A DNA stretch of 64,000 bases from NCBI GenBank assembly GCA_026120185.1, contig JANUWF010001491.1, positions 1,674,001 to 1,738,000 on the forward strand. Reading direction: 5' to 3'. The notes under the pieces are model-generated. The model was not told where the DNA came from and searched no databases. It was given only the letters and a program-made list of their open reading frames with translations. This document shows positions 33,905-44,390 of the stretch, piece by piece; within the stretch, counting starts at the first letter, position 1; each line of letters starts with the position of its first letter. Made by a program: the position numbers and the translations under genes. The DNA comes from Voacanga thouarsii. Its lineage: Eukaryota > Streptophyta > Magnoliopsida > Gentianales > Apocynaceae.

Positions 33905-35517
33905 AAAGAGAGTTCATTATTATTTTTATATATACACATATTCATTAGGAGTTGAAGATGAGTGAAGACGGAAGCGATTGATCATGCTTACCTTGAGGGT
34001 GTTCTTGGGCCTTCAAGAAAATTCTGGTTTTTTATCCAAAAGTGAGATGTTGATTTTGGTGTTTGATGTTAAAAATTACAGAAGTGGATTCAAGGGGTTG
34101 AGTAGGTGTAATTTGGAGTTTTTGGAAAAGATTGGAGTGGTTTGGAATGGTCTTAGGCATGAGAGGGTCAGTAGGTGTTATTGGTTTGGAGAGAATGGAG
34201 AGAATAGGGAGAGGGCTAGCCGAAATTCTGTGTAGGAAGGAGTGGCTGACTGATTTGGAGGGTTTAGGAAGTTGAATTTTTTCATTTGAGAGGAAAAGGA
34301 AAGCTAGTTGTTTGAAATCCTAATAGAATATTGTAGGAAATCAATTTTGGAAATAAATATGGTAAGAAGATCTTGGTTAATGGAGAGCTTTTGGAAGCTT
34401 CAATGGCCGACTGAATTGCTGTGATTTTTGGTGAGATGAATGGTGTTTTCATGAGCCTTAGAGTGGCTGAAAAAAGCACAATGGTGAAGGAATTTTCTAT
34501 TTGTTTGAGGCTTACTTCATGGAAGGTTGCTGGAAAATTTTGCTGAAATTTTGGACCTCAATGAATGGCTTGATTGGGGTGATTGATGGAGAGATTTTAG
34601 GAGTAGCCATGGAGCTGTTTTTCGTACAAAACAATGGAGGAGATGATGGAGCTCAATTCATGGCTGTTCAAGGTGAGTTTGCACAGAAAAATAGAGTAAG
34701 TTTCGGACAAGGGTGAAGAGGGAACAAGCTGGAATTTCTGTTCAGGATTTTCGCAAGTTTGCTGGAATTTTTCAGGGCAGATTTTGCTGCCATTTTTTAG
34801 TCATCTTGCAGAAGGTTTAAAGGGGTATTCAGAGGTTTTTCAAGGCTGGTTTCCAACCTTCTTTATGGAGGAAAAACGTGGCTAAGATGCTGGGTGAAAA
34901 ACTGGAAGAAACATCGTGGTTTAGGTTCACCAAAGTTGCGAAAGTTGCCCAGAAAATTTTCTAGTTTGCACAGATTTTGTGTAGCTCGATTTTAGCTGAG
35001 TTTTTCAGTCATCAAGCTGAGTGAAATGGCCATTTTTCTGGAAACATTTGGAAGGAAAAGACGGGTGAACTTTTTGACACTTGGGCTGAACAAGAAGCTG
35101 GAAAAATTCCAAATTACTACATGAAGAAAATGAACACAATTAGGTTAGAGTTTTGAAGGTTCAATCATGGAGATTAATTCTCTTGGGAACATTCCATAAC
35201 TCTTCCCCAATTTTGGTCAAGAAGATATCCATTCATAGCATTTTCGAAGCCTAAATATCACAAATCCTTGCTGGAATTTTCTGGAAACAAAATTAGCTTG
35301 GATAAATTGAACATCCTAATTGATTAAAAATTAAGGAAAACTAGAGATCAAGAAGGGTAGGAATCCCTTAGAAATTTTTGTAGGGCACAAGAGTGGAATT
35401 GGAACATTCCTATCATGTCTCCTCTAGGACAACACTCCCACTCCTCCCTAAAGCATACAAGGGCCAAAAATATAACCTTCCTAACACAAACTAAAATTCA
35501 ATCATGCAAAAACTCAA

Positions 35518-35578
35518 ATGATGGAATTTGAACTCAAAACTTCAAAGAATTATTCCAAAGCTCTAACCACAGCAACTC
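35518..35578 (-). other. tRNA-like box A/box B segment in LTR-A copy 3
   Basis: Reverse complement of the segment in copy 2. The minus strand reads GGTTAGAGC, then GAGTTCAAATTCC. Confidence 0.4.
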
Positions 35579-37891
35579 CTATTCTTATTTTCTCTCCCAA
35601 ATATTTTTCCTATTTAATCCTCAAGCTATCTCCCTAATTCCTCCTCAAACAAAAATTACCATTTTGCCATGCTTACTCAACAACCACAATCGAGCCATCT
35701 AGACTACAAATCACATATCCAAGGCACATAAAATCATATGAAAATATATTTATGCATGCAAGAAAATATGATATGCATCCCAACCCCCTTACTCTATGGT
35801 TGGTTTTAGCTGGGGTTTCACAAGAATAAATGTGTTTGTCTGATGGAGATGGGATTGATGCATGAGATGATTTGTCTTGGTTAAATGTATGACATTTTTA
35901 GGGTTTGTTATATGCCTTTATGTCGTGAGTACTATGAATGATCAAGCATGTTAGAGATCATGTCACCTTTTAGTGAATAGGGTTTATGTTCATGTATTCT
36001 TGTTAAGGCCATGAATATGATTATGTTAGTGGAGTTTGAATCATGTGTTGGTAGATTTGGATCTATGTTTTTATTCATGATTTGGATGTCGTGTTGATTA
36101 GTGTAGAGTGTATGTTTATGATTATGGTTAGCAATAGGCATTATGCTCATGACCTTGTTGACCCTAAGCTAATTTTATTTCAATAATAAAATGATCAATA
36201 CTATAATTTCTTCTAGTAATTTCGAAAACCCTAGGAAAATATAGATTTGGACTATTATATAAAATAATGATATTTTAGTCAAATAAATGATAGCTTTTAT
36301 TAAAGAAATAAAATATATAGACAATAGTAATATCAAATAAAGCCTTTTATATAAATAATGATAATAGGTAAAATATTAATGTTGTAAGTCTTTTATTCAT
36401 AAATACTATTAAAATTTATTTATTATATTTTAATCAAAACCTATTAAAATTTACTTACAACTAATTTTAGTTACCAATTATTTTCTAACAATTAATTATT
36501 AATAGATTATTATTTCAAATAATACCATCTAGGGCCTAGGACCCTTCATCAAATAAACCCTAATTTATTTATAGCAAGATTTAAACCTACAACCTATTAG
36601 TATCTAATTCACAAACCCTAGTTATTTTAATATCAAACTAGATTTATCTTACAAACCCTTTATTTATTATCTAGCCTTAAAGCTTGGGACATTAGGGTCA
36701 TGATTGTAGTAAGTTGAGCAAGGATTATTTGTGAAAGTGAATTTTGGCTTGAGTTTAATTATGGCTTATGTTTACCCCAGCGGGGTTAGGTTAGCTGTTG
36801 GAGATCTTTATTTTATCTCGAGCAAAGGATCAGGTAAGCTCCTGCATAAAACTTGTTTGTTGTACAAGGTTTCTATGGCAAGCCAAATACTAAGTTTGTG
36901 AACACTGATTTGGTAAAGGCAATCAGGGACTGTTTTCTTTCTTGTTACAGTCAAACCAATTATTTGAAAAACAACAAGCAATTTTATTCAAACACTAAAC
37001 TGTTTCTAAAACTAATTTTGACAAAGACTTTGGAAACCCTTGATTTCCATTTTCAAGTAAAGCTATGTTTTATCACTTTTCTCCCAAGTGGGATGAACTA
37101 CATTGAGTACACAATGAGAGTAGGCTAGTAGTACTAGTTTTGAAGAGCAAGAGTGAGTCTTCTGGTAGGAGGCCACATCCGGAAGATAAACTCAATTTAG
37201 AAAAACGTCAGTATTACTTAGTCATGCCGAGTCTGAGCTAGCATTTCAGTCATGTGGACTGTGTGTTGCCGGAGTGGACAATCGGTGTTGTTTGGGTGTA
37301 GAAAAAGAGGAAAATCTTACCCGATAGGCCGATCACCTACCTTTTTGTCAGTCTGCACAAAGTGTGGCATTCTGACTATTGTATAGTTATAGGGCCTAAT
37401 GTATGGTAACCCATGGCTGCCCCTTTGAGTGGTTTATTTTATTGTACCTATATGGTTGGAAAAGCCAAAACGACACTCTTGCTTTTGAACATTATTTATT
37501 GCTTGCCAGTATTTTTCTTATGAAATTCTTACACTTTGCATTCACGAATTGTTTTCACTAAACACTCAAAGCACACACGGACTTACTGAGATTTTTTTTT
37601 CTCATCACCCTTTTACCATGATTTCAGGTTGATCCTGCTGTGAGGATGAGTAGTTAGTTGTTGCCTGCCTTAGAAGATATTTTGTTATTTATTTTTATGT
37701 AATGCTTTGGGAGTTGAAAGTGAATAATTTTTTTTTTTGGATTTGTCTTGAATTTTTGGATTGTAATAATTTTTAATTTTAAAGTATTGTTTTATTTTGA
37801 TTGTATGACTTAGTTATAAAGACCTATTGTCCTTTAGACGGGGCGACATCCCTGGCCCTGTTGGGCCTAGGTAGTGGGGTGTTACAGATGA

Positions 37892-38998
37892 TGTGCTATG
37901 TGATGAGGTACCCATGCAAGCGGGTCACTTGCTTCTAGGAAGGCCTTGGCAATATGATAGGCATGTAAAGCAGGATGGGAGAAAGAATACTTATTTCCTA
38001 CTTAAGGAGGGAACTAAGTTTACCCTTACCCCCATAGCCCTTAGTAAGGTGAACAAAGATCAAAGAATCATAAAGGATAAAGAAAAGAAGAAGAGAGCGC
38101 AAGATGTTAAGCAAAAATAAGAAATTAAGAGGAAAGAACAAGAAAGGAGAGAAAAAGAGTTGAGAGAGAGGATGGACAAATAAGTACCTTTGACAATTAA
38201 GGATAGGAGTGAGCAAAGACAAGAGAGGGGAGGTAAAAGAAGAGTGAATTTCTTTACAAAAGAAAGTGAGGTCATAGAAGCTATAGAAGCTAAGGAATAG
38301 GTTATTCTTCTTTTATGCAAAGGTTTTTATGTTTCTACTAATAATTCTACATTGTCTTTGCCTAATGAAATTGTAGCTATTCTTCAAGAATTTGAAGACA
38401 TTTTTCTAAAGGAGGTGCTCGTAGGACTACCACCTATAGGAGGGATTGAGCATCAAATCAACTCTGTGCCCGGAGTTGTTATCCCTAATCAACTAGCATA
38501 TAGAAGCAACCCGGAGGAGTCCAAGGAGTTGTAAAAGCAAGTAGAGGCATTACTTGATAAGGGACATATGAGAGAGAGCCTAAGCCCATGTGTAGTTTCG
38601 GTTCTCTTGGAGCCCAAAAAGGATGGGACATGGCATATGTGTGTGTATTATCATGCTATCAACAACATCATGGTAAAATACTGCTATCTCATTCCTAGGC
38701 TAGATGACTTGCTTGATGAGCTATTTGGTGCATGCATTTCTTCTCTAAAATTGATTTGAAAACCGGTTATCACCAAATTAGAATAAGAGAAGGGGATGAA
38801 TGGAAAACTACTTTTAAAACTAGACAAGGGTTGTATGAGTGGCTTGTCATGCCCTTTGGATTGTCTAATGCTCCTACTACTTTCATGCGATTAATGCACC
38901 ATGTTTTGAGAGAATTCATTGGAAAATTTGTTGTTGTGTACTTTGATGATATATTAATCTATAGCAAATCATATGTGGATCATTTAAATCATGTTTAA
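37892..38998 (+). pseudogene. Gypsy-H protease end and reverse transcriptase
   Basis: It continues the protease with LCDEVPMQAGHLLLGRPWQY (the LLGRPW core of the retropepsin fold). A lysine/glutamate-rich linker with several stops follows. RT begins with VGLPPIGGIEHQINSVPG at about 38415, then [36 protein letters not shown] and [14 protein letters not shown]. The catalytic box YFDDILIYS is at about 38938-38964 with both Asp residues intact. Disablements: TAA at 38532, a frame change near 38735 (before FSKIDL), and TAA at 38996. RT copies the element RNA in cytoplasmic particles. Confidence 0.92.
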
Positions 38999-39690
38999 AG
39001 TGTGCTTGTTGCCCTCCAAAGGGAGAGATTATATGCTAACCTTGAGAAGTGCTCTTTTTGTTTGGAGAGGATTACGTTCTTTGGGTATGTTGTGAGTGCT
39101 AAAGGAATTGAGATTGATGAGGGAAAAGTGAAAGCCATCTAAGAATAGCCAACCCCTGCCACCATTACCCAAGTCCATAGTTTCTATGGGCTAGCTAGCT
39201 TCTATAGAAGGTTCATCCAAATTTTAGCACTATAGAAACCCTTCTAACTGAAGTGGTAAAGGAAAAGGTGGGATTTAGATGGGAGGAATCTTAACAACAA
39301 GCCTTTCAAACCCTCAAAGACAAATTGAGCCAAGCCCCAATTCTTATTCTTACTAATTTTGAGAAGGCCTTTGAGATAGAGTGTAATGTAAGTGGGGAGG
39401 GAATAGGTGCGGTCATGACCCAAGATAGAAAACCCATTGCATACTTTAGTGAGAAATTGTCCGGGGCGGCCCTCAATTACTCTAACTATGACAAAGAGCT
39501 TTTTGCCTTGGTGAAGACCCTAGAATATTGGCAACATTACCTTTTCCCAAGAGAGTTTGTCATTCATACCAATTATGAGATCCTTAAACACTTCAAGAGC
39601 CAACAAAATTTGAACAAGAGGCATGCAAGGTGGATGGAGTTTATTGGGACATTTTCATATGTCATTCAATATAAGAAGGGGTAAGGAAAA
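38999..39690 (+). pseudogene. Gypsy-H RT thumb and RNase H
   Basis: Residues such as ERLYANLEKCSFCLERITFF and FYGLASFYRRFI (RT connection) are interrupted by stops. The RNase H-like domain at 39325-39684 contains [31 protein letters not shown] and [13 protein letters not shown]. In working copies of this family the first and third motifs carry Asp where Asn is found here, so two active-site acidic residues appear lost, each by a single G-to-A change. The frame ends at a stretch that overlaps the integrase frame in +1 phase. Confidence 0.88.
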
Positions 39691-40432
39691 TGTGGTAGCG
39701 GATGCACTCTCTCGAATGTATGCACTACTAAACTTTTTGGATGCTAAACTTCTTGGTTTTAAACTTGTGAAAGATTTGTATATTGATGATGAGGAGTTTG
39801 GGGATATTTTTCATGCTTGTGAAAAAAGTGCATTTGTTAAATATTATAGGGATGATGGTTTCTTGTTTAGCGAGGCAAGACTTTGTTTGCCAAATGGTTC
39901 TATTAGGGTGTTGCTAGTTAGAGAAGCCCATAGTGGGAGACTAATGGGGCATTTTAGTGTTGCAAAGACCTTAAGCATTCTTAAGGAGCATTTCTTTTGG
40001 CCAAAAATGAGAAAGGATGTGGAGAGATATTGTTCTCAATGTATTATTTGTAGGCGAGCTAAGTCTAAATCCCTTCCCCATAGTCTTTATACTCATTTGC
40101 CCACACCTAATGTTCCTTGGGTTGATATTTCAATGGACTTCATCTTAGGATTACCTAGGTCCAAGGGGGGTAAGGACTCCATATTTGTAATTGTTGATCA
40201 ATTCTCTAAAATTGCTCAATTTGTGGCTTGTTCCAAGACTAATAATGCATCATATATTGCAGATTTATTCTTTAAGGAAGTGGTAAGAATGCACGGGATT
40301 CCACTTTTGAAGAGTTTTTGGAACAAACTTGGTACTAATATCTTATTGTCCACAACTTGTCATCCTCAAACAGACGGACAAACGGAGGTGGTCAACCGAA
40401 CACTCACCCAACTCTTGCGGACTATAATCTAG
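39623..40432 (+). pseudogene. Gypsy-H integrase, missing the second catalytic Asp
   Basis: A 269-residue open frame, the longest in the window. It starts at the end of RNase H ([13 protein letters not shown]), then the HHCC zinc domain ([11 protein letters not shown] ... [11 protein letters not shown], all four ligands visible) and the integrase core ([14 protein letters not shown] with the first Asp, [13 protein letters not shown] with the Glu). Between HGIPLLK and SFWNKLGT (about 40302-40316) the segment that normally carries the second catalytic Asp is missing, by an in-frame deletion. The frame therefore looks open but the enzyme would be inactive. It stops at TAG 40430. Confidence 0.9.
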
Positions 40433-41023
40433 AAGAACTTGAAAAATAGGGAAGAGTGCTTGCCACATATTGAGTTTGTTTACAATAGGGCTATTCACTC
40501 TACCACTTCTTATTCTTCTTTTGAAATTATATGTAGTTTTAATCCTCTAACTTCTTTAGATTTGGTTCCTTTGCCTATAGGTGAATAGTTGAACCTCGAT
40601 GGAGTTAAGAAAGAGGAAATAGTAAAGGCACTCTATGAGAAGGTGAAAGCAACCATTCCAAAATTCAATGAAGAGATTGCCCATAAGCACAATCAAGAAA
40701 GGAAAAATGTGTCATTTGAGCCAGGCGATTAGGTATAGGTGCATTTTCGCAATGAGAGATTCCCTACGCAACGACGGAGGAAACTAGATACAATGAGGGA
40801 TGGTCCATTTCAAGTTCTCACCAAAGTTGGAGATAATACTTATAAGATAGATTTACCTAGTGAGTATCATGTTAGTGCCACTTTTAATGTTAGTGACCTC
40901 TCTCCCTTTGATGTAAATGATGGCAACGATTTAGAGACGAATCCTTTTCAAGGAGGGGGAGATGATGAGACTCCGATTCATCATAGAGGTCAAGATCAAG
41001 GAGGGGGAGGCGTGACCATATAG
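40433..41023 (+). pseudogene. Gypsy-H integrase C-terminus running into the 3' LTR
   Basis: After stops it continues in the same frame with ECLPHIEFVYNRAIHSTTSY, then FEPGD followed by two TAG codons (40730 and 40736) where Trp is usual. Next are RRRKLDTMRDGPFQVLTKVG and YHVSATFNVSDLSPFDVNDG, the C-terminal domain. The frame crosses the LTR start at 40963, reaches TAG at 41021, and resumes as GQGPMIRSRSKKLQDEF inside the LTR. A pol end inside the 3' LTR is a known property of CRM-type chromoviruses. I see no canonical chromodomain. Confidence 0.82.
40949..40962 (+). other. Gypsy-H polypurine tract
   Basis: AAGGAGGGGGAGA directly before the LTR start TGATGAGACTCC. It is the plus-strand primer. 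It is also coding for the pol C-terminus. Confidence 0.9.
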
Positions 41024-41990
41024 GGACAAGGACCGATGATAAGATCTAGGTCCAAGAAGCTTCAAGATGAGTTTCAATTGCTCATAAAACCATGCTTGAG
41101 GATGGAAGAGGGTTGGAAGGTTGAGGAAGCTTGCCAAGAGTTTATTTTGATGACTATCCAAGAAGGACCCCAACAAAAACTCAAGCGGCAACAAAGGTGG
41201 ACGAAACTTGACCAAATGAGGCCTTCCAGCGGACAGCCGGCACCGGCCCTAAGAAGCCAAACCGGCGTCAGCTTCAACCTGCCCAACAACGATTTCATTC
41301 TAGCGCACGACCGGCCGAAGGCAAAGCCAAATCGGTACCGGCTTGAGGGCCATAGCCGGCACCGGTTCCATCTTGGGCAGCCGTGTTTTTTATGTTTTCT
41401 TCGATTTTCTCCAGTTTTAATTATTTGTAAAGACTTATTAAGACCCTAAACTGTAATAGAACCTCAGAGATTACTTAGCTAGGGTTAGGGTAGTATAAAT
41501 AGCACCTTTAGTGGTTTGACAAGATAATTCACACACTTTAATTCAAATTTGAGAAAAAATCTTAAGAGGCCCTAGCTTCTTTGTTCATCTTGATCAAGAC
41601 CATGCTTAAGGGTTAGTCCTCCTTATGAATGAGTATATAAATCTTATGGATAATCCAAAGTGGTTTCTTTGAATGGATCTTAGCTGCTTTGTTCTTCTAA
41701 GGTTTGTTTGAATTCCATTATTTGGGTACCTATTTTCTCTATTCTATTTGTTCTTGTTTGCCTTAGTTACTTCAAGGATATTGGGGTGAGATTATAGTAG
41801 AACTTTCTACCATTCTTGAGGGTCTTTGAAGCTTAGTTCTTCAAGGGTTTGATAGAGGGTAGGTTGTTATTTCATTTTCTTCTTTTTGTCCTAAGAAGAA
41901 TCTCTGTTTTTGGTCTCATTGATTTAACTGAATACATAACCAACTAAACCACTCACAACACCAAGAAAAATCCCACACAAGATCATATCA
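40963..41990 (+). repeat. Gypsy-H 3' LTR
   Basis: 1028 bp, TGATGAGACTCC to GATCATATCA, collinear with 16884-17890. It is followed by TSD CCATT and then the second part of LTR-A copy 1. It contains a short extra segment near 41730-41765 relative to the 5' LTR. Confidence 0.94.
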
Positions 41991-42320
41991 CCATTCGGCC
42001 AACATCATTCCAGATTTCATACATCTTTTCTCTTAAATTCTCTCAATTCTCACCAAGAACACCAAGAACATCCACTACACTCCTTCAAGCCTAAACCTAC
42101 CCTAAACACCTCCAATCACTCTCAAATACTCCAGACTACTCCTACTTAATCCCTAGTACTCATTTTTTGTCTTTATAACACAAATCACGCAAATAAGAAA
42201 TTTCAATCGGATCAAAATCAGTTTTTTTCTTGATGGTCTCAAGAACATCATTAAGGTAAATCAAGAACAACTGCTTTGTTCATCCTCTTTCATTCAATCT
42301 TCAATGTATCATACTAATGC

Positions 42321-42342
42321 TCTCTCTCTCTCTCTCTCTCTC
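42321..42342. repeat. (TC)n microsatellite in LTR-A copy 1
   Basis: 11 units, homologous to the longer tract in copy 2. Confidence 0.95.
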
Positions 42343-42640
42343 ATCCAAAATGGTTTATCATCAACCATGGCTATTTTTTTTTCCCTTGGACAACTCAAGA
42401 CTCTCAATCGCACGTGGACCTTCTTTAGGCTTTAATCGAAGTAATCGATAATCAAGTATTTATTCTTAAATCCTTCTTTTTATTTCTGAAATCATGTCTC
42501 TTAGATGTTGATAGGGAGATAGAATATGAATGGGGGATTGAATGTATGCATGTGGATGAATGGGTTGGGGTTAGGACATGAGGATTGTTGTATATGGCTG
42601 AGTCGTATGGATTTTTCTTTTGAATCAATGTATGTTCATG

Positions 42641-43126
42641 CCATTTGGGTTGGGATGGGGAAGCATCGCCTTATACCATGCTAGTGAGTACACCCTTGGG
42701 GAGGCAGAAAAATGTGAGTAAGATAGAGCAAGGGTGTGATATTATAGTTGGGAAGGAGGCGTTGAAGGCGGACCTCATAATCCTACCCATCAATGACTAT
42801 AATCTGATTCTAGGTATGGATTGGTTAGCGAAGCATGGAGCAAGAGTAGATTGAAAGGTCAAGATAGTGCAGTTTGTTAGACTCGATGCGATGTATTAGA
42901 GTTTAGCGAGAAGAAGGTAAGGAAGTTGAAATTCTTGACAGTAGGAGCAAAGGTGGGAAAAATGCTGAAGAAGGGTTGTGTAGGTTATCTGGCTTATCTA
43001 ATCAATAAGCCTAAGGATCAGTGTACTTTGGAAAGCACTGAGGTAGTGAAGGACTTTGCAGATATGTTTCTAATCGAACTCACTTCTCTTCGCGTTCCCA
43101 AGAAGTCGAGTTCACTATCGCTCTAG
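42641..43126 (+). pseudogene. Gypsy-B protease remnant
   Basis: From about 42645 the translation reads VSTPLGRQKNV and then IILPINDYNLILGMDWLAKH, the C-terminal half of the gypsy retropepsin (ILGMDWL). The active-site Asp half and all of gag are missing, because a deletion joins this point to LTR-A copy 1. A broken linker follows, with a readable SFPRS-like stretch before RT. The fusion point is between about 42620 and 42660. The match to LTR-A fades there, so I cannot place it to the base. Confidence 0.82.
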
Positions 43127-44390
43127 TTCTTAGAGCTGAAACAATATCGAAGACTCCTTATCGGATAGCGCTCGCAAAATTAAAAGAATTATGGAGCAGC
43201 TAAAGGAATTAGTTAAGCAAGGGTATATAAGACCTAGTACATTGCCATGGGGAGCCCAGTGTTATTTGTCAAGAAGAATGATGGGATGCTGAGGTTGTGC
43301 ATAGACTATAGATGGTTGAATAACCTCATGATCAAGAACAAGTATCCCCTACCCTTGATTGACAAGTTGTTCAATCAGTTTCAAGGCTCTTGTTACTTCT
43401 CCAAGTTAGATCTCTGGTAAGGTTATTATCAAATGAGAATCAAAGAGGAGGACATTCCCAAGATGGCCTTCAATACTAGATATAGGCATTACGAATTCGT
43501 GGTGATGCCATTCGGAGTAACTAATACACCTGCCATTTTCATAGATCTTATGCATAGGGTTTTTCAACCGTACCTGGATATGTTCGTGGTGGTGTTCATA
43601 GACGATATTTTGATCTACTCCAAAAGTCCTGAGGAGCATGCAGAGCATCTGAAGTTAGTACTGGAAAAATTGAGAGTGCATAAACTCTATACTAAGTATA
43701 GCAAATATAAGTTTTGGTTAGATTCAGTGGACTTTCTTGGTCACGTGATATCTAAAGAGGTAATGAATGTGGACCCATCAAAAGTCGAAGTTGTCTCAAA
43801 TTGGAAGCAACCGGAGAGTGTAGATGAGATCAAGAGTTTTCTTAGATTAGCAGGATATTACCGTCGGTTTATCAAGAACTTCTCCATACTAGTGATGCCG
43901 ATGACCAGATTGCTAAGGAAGGACGTGTCATACGCCTGGAATGGTAAATGCCAGAAGAGCTTTCAAGAGCTTAAGAGGAGATTGATGACAGCACTAATGT
44001 TGAGCGAACCTGAAGAAGGTAAAGCCTATTCCTTGTATATGGATGCTTCTAAGGAAGGTCTAGGGGCAGTGCTAATGTAAGATAGAAAAGTTATCGCCTA
44101 TGCATCAAGGAAGTTGAAGCCACTGAGGTGAACTACCCGACACACAAACTAGAGTTGGCTGTGATAGTGTTTGCTTTGAAGAAATGGTGATACTATTTAT
44201 ATAGAGCGAAATATGAAGTCTTCACGGATCGTAAGAGCTTGAAGTACATATTCATGCAAAAGGACTTGAACTTAAGATAGAGGAGGTGGATGGAGTTCTT
44301 GGAGGAATACATGTGTCCAATTAACTATCATCCAGGGAAAGCAAATATGGTAGTTGATGCACTGAGTCGGAAGGTGAGGATGGCTAGCTT
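43127..44390 (+). pseudogene. Gypsy-B reverse transcriptase and RNase H
   Basis: Early RT motifs ([14 protein letters not shown]) are broken by stops to about 43430. The frame 43433-44080 (215 residues) then carries [29 protein letters not shown] at about 43595-43621 with both catalytic Asp intact, [14 protein letters not shown], and the RNase H start [20 protein letters not shown] at 44078 falls where the family has Gln. RNase H continues with VFTDRKSLKYIF near 44219 and PGKANMVVDALSRK near 44335. The RNase H Asp residues are intact here, unlike in Gypsy-H. Confidence 0.9.

Larger units (their letters stand above)
31531..35822 (-). mobile_element. LTR-A copy 3: complete solo LTR inserted in LTR-A copy 2, inverted
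   Basis: On the minus strand it runs from TGTGAAACCCC (35822) to CGGGGTGTTACA (31531), 4292 bp, flanked by a perfect TSD AGAAT (31526-31530 and 35823-35827). It is the reverse complement of both halves of copy 2 and has no internal sequence. The frame 33978-34235 is the counterpart of the minus-strand frame 30786-31040 of copy 2 and is LTR sequence. It is the innermost insertion of the stack. Confidence 0.95.
29317..37886 (+). mobile_element. LTR-A copy 2: solo LTR split by LTR-A copy 3
   Basis: It starts TGTGAAACTCC at 29317 and ends GGGGTGTTACA at 37886, with a perfect TSD GATGA (29312-29316 and 37887-37891) in the Gypsy-H protease. It is interrupted at 31530 by LTR-A copy 3 and resumes at 35828. 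The net length is 4273 bp, so a single full LTR. The reading frame of Gypsy-H on either side joins at the TSD, which confirms the boundaries. It includes a CT microsatellite (31225-31293) and a tRNA-like segment (29562-29630). Frames such as 30369-30551, 30829-31062 and 36853-37128 are LTR sequence. Confidence 0.93.
16884..41990 (+). mobile_element. Gypsy-H: complete-ended Ty3/gypsy element with nested insertions
   Basis: The LTRs are 16884-17890 and 40963-41990. Both start TGATGAGACTCC and end GATCATATCA, and the element is flanked by a perfect TSD CCATT (16879-16883 and 41991-41995). A primer site for initiator tRNA-Met and a purine tract before the 3' LTR are present. Removing Copia-E (19807-28592 plus one TSD copy) and LTR-A copies 2/3 (29317-37886 plus one TSD copy) leaves about 7.7 kb in the order gag, protease, RT, RNase H, integrase. 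The two LTRs differ at about 13 of the first 170 positions, mostly transitions. The LTR start and a pol frame running into the LTR resemble the CRM (centromeric) chromovirus group. That is an inference. Confidence 0.92.
15321..42640 (+). mobile_element. LTR-A copy 1: truncated large gypsy LTR, split by Gypsy-H
   Basis: It starts TGTGAAACCCC at 15321 inside the Gypsy-B 5' LTR. It runs to 16883, is interrupted by Gypsy-H (16884-41990 plus the TSD copy 41991-41995), and resumes at 41996 to about 42640. It aligns with LTR-A copies 2-4 from the CCAACCTTAG..AAGGGG start through the tRNA-like segment, the CT microsatellite at 42321-42342 and the CATGTCTCTTAGATG block. It then stops about halfway along the 4.27-kb LTR and is fused to Gypsy-B protease. 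Frames such as 15913-16329 and its antisense partner lie wholly within LTR sequence and are not conserved as proteins in the other copies. Confidence 0.82.

Noticed and set aside
30786..34235. Similar proteins from 30786-31040 (minus) and 33978-34235 (plus) as a conserved small gene
   Set aside because: The similarity is simply the two inverted LTR-A copies. Both frames end in LTR sequence without any start-site or domain support.
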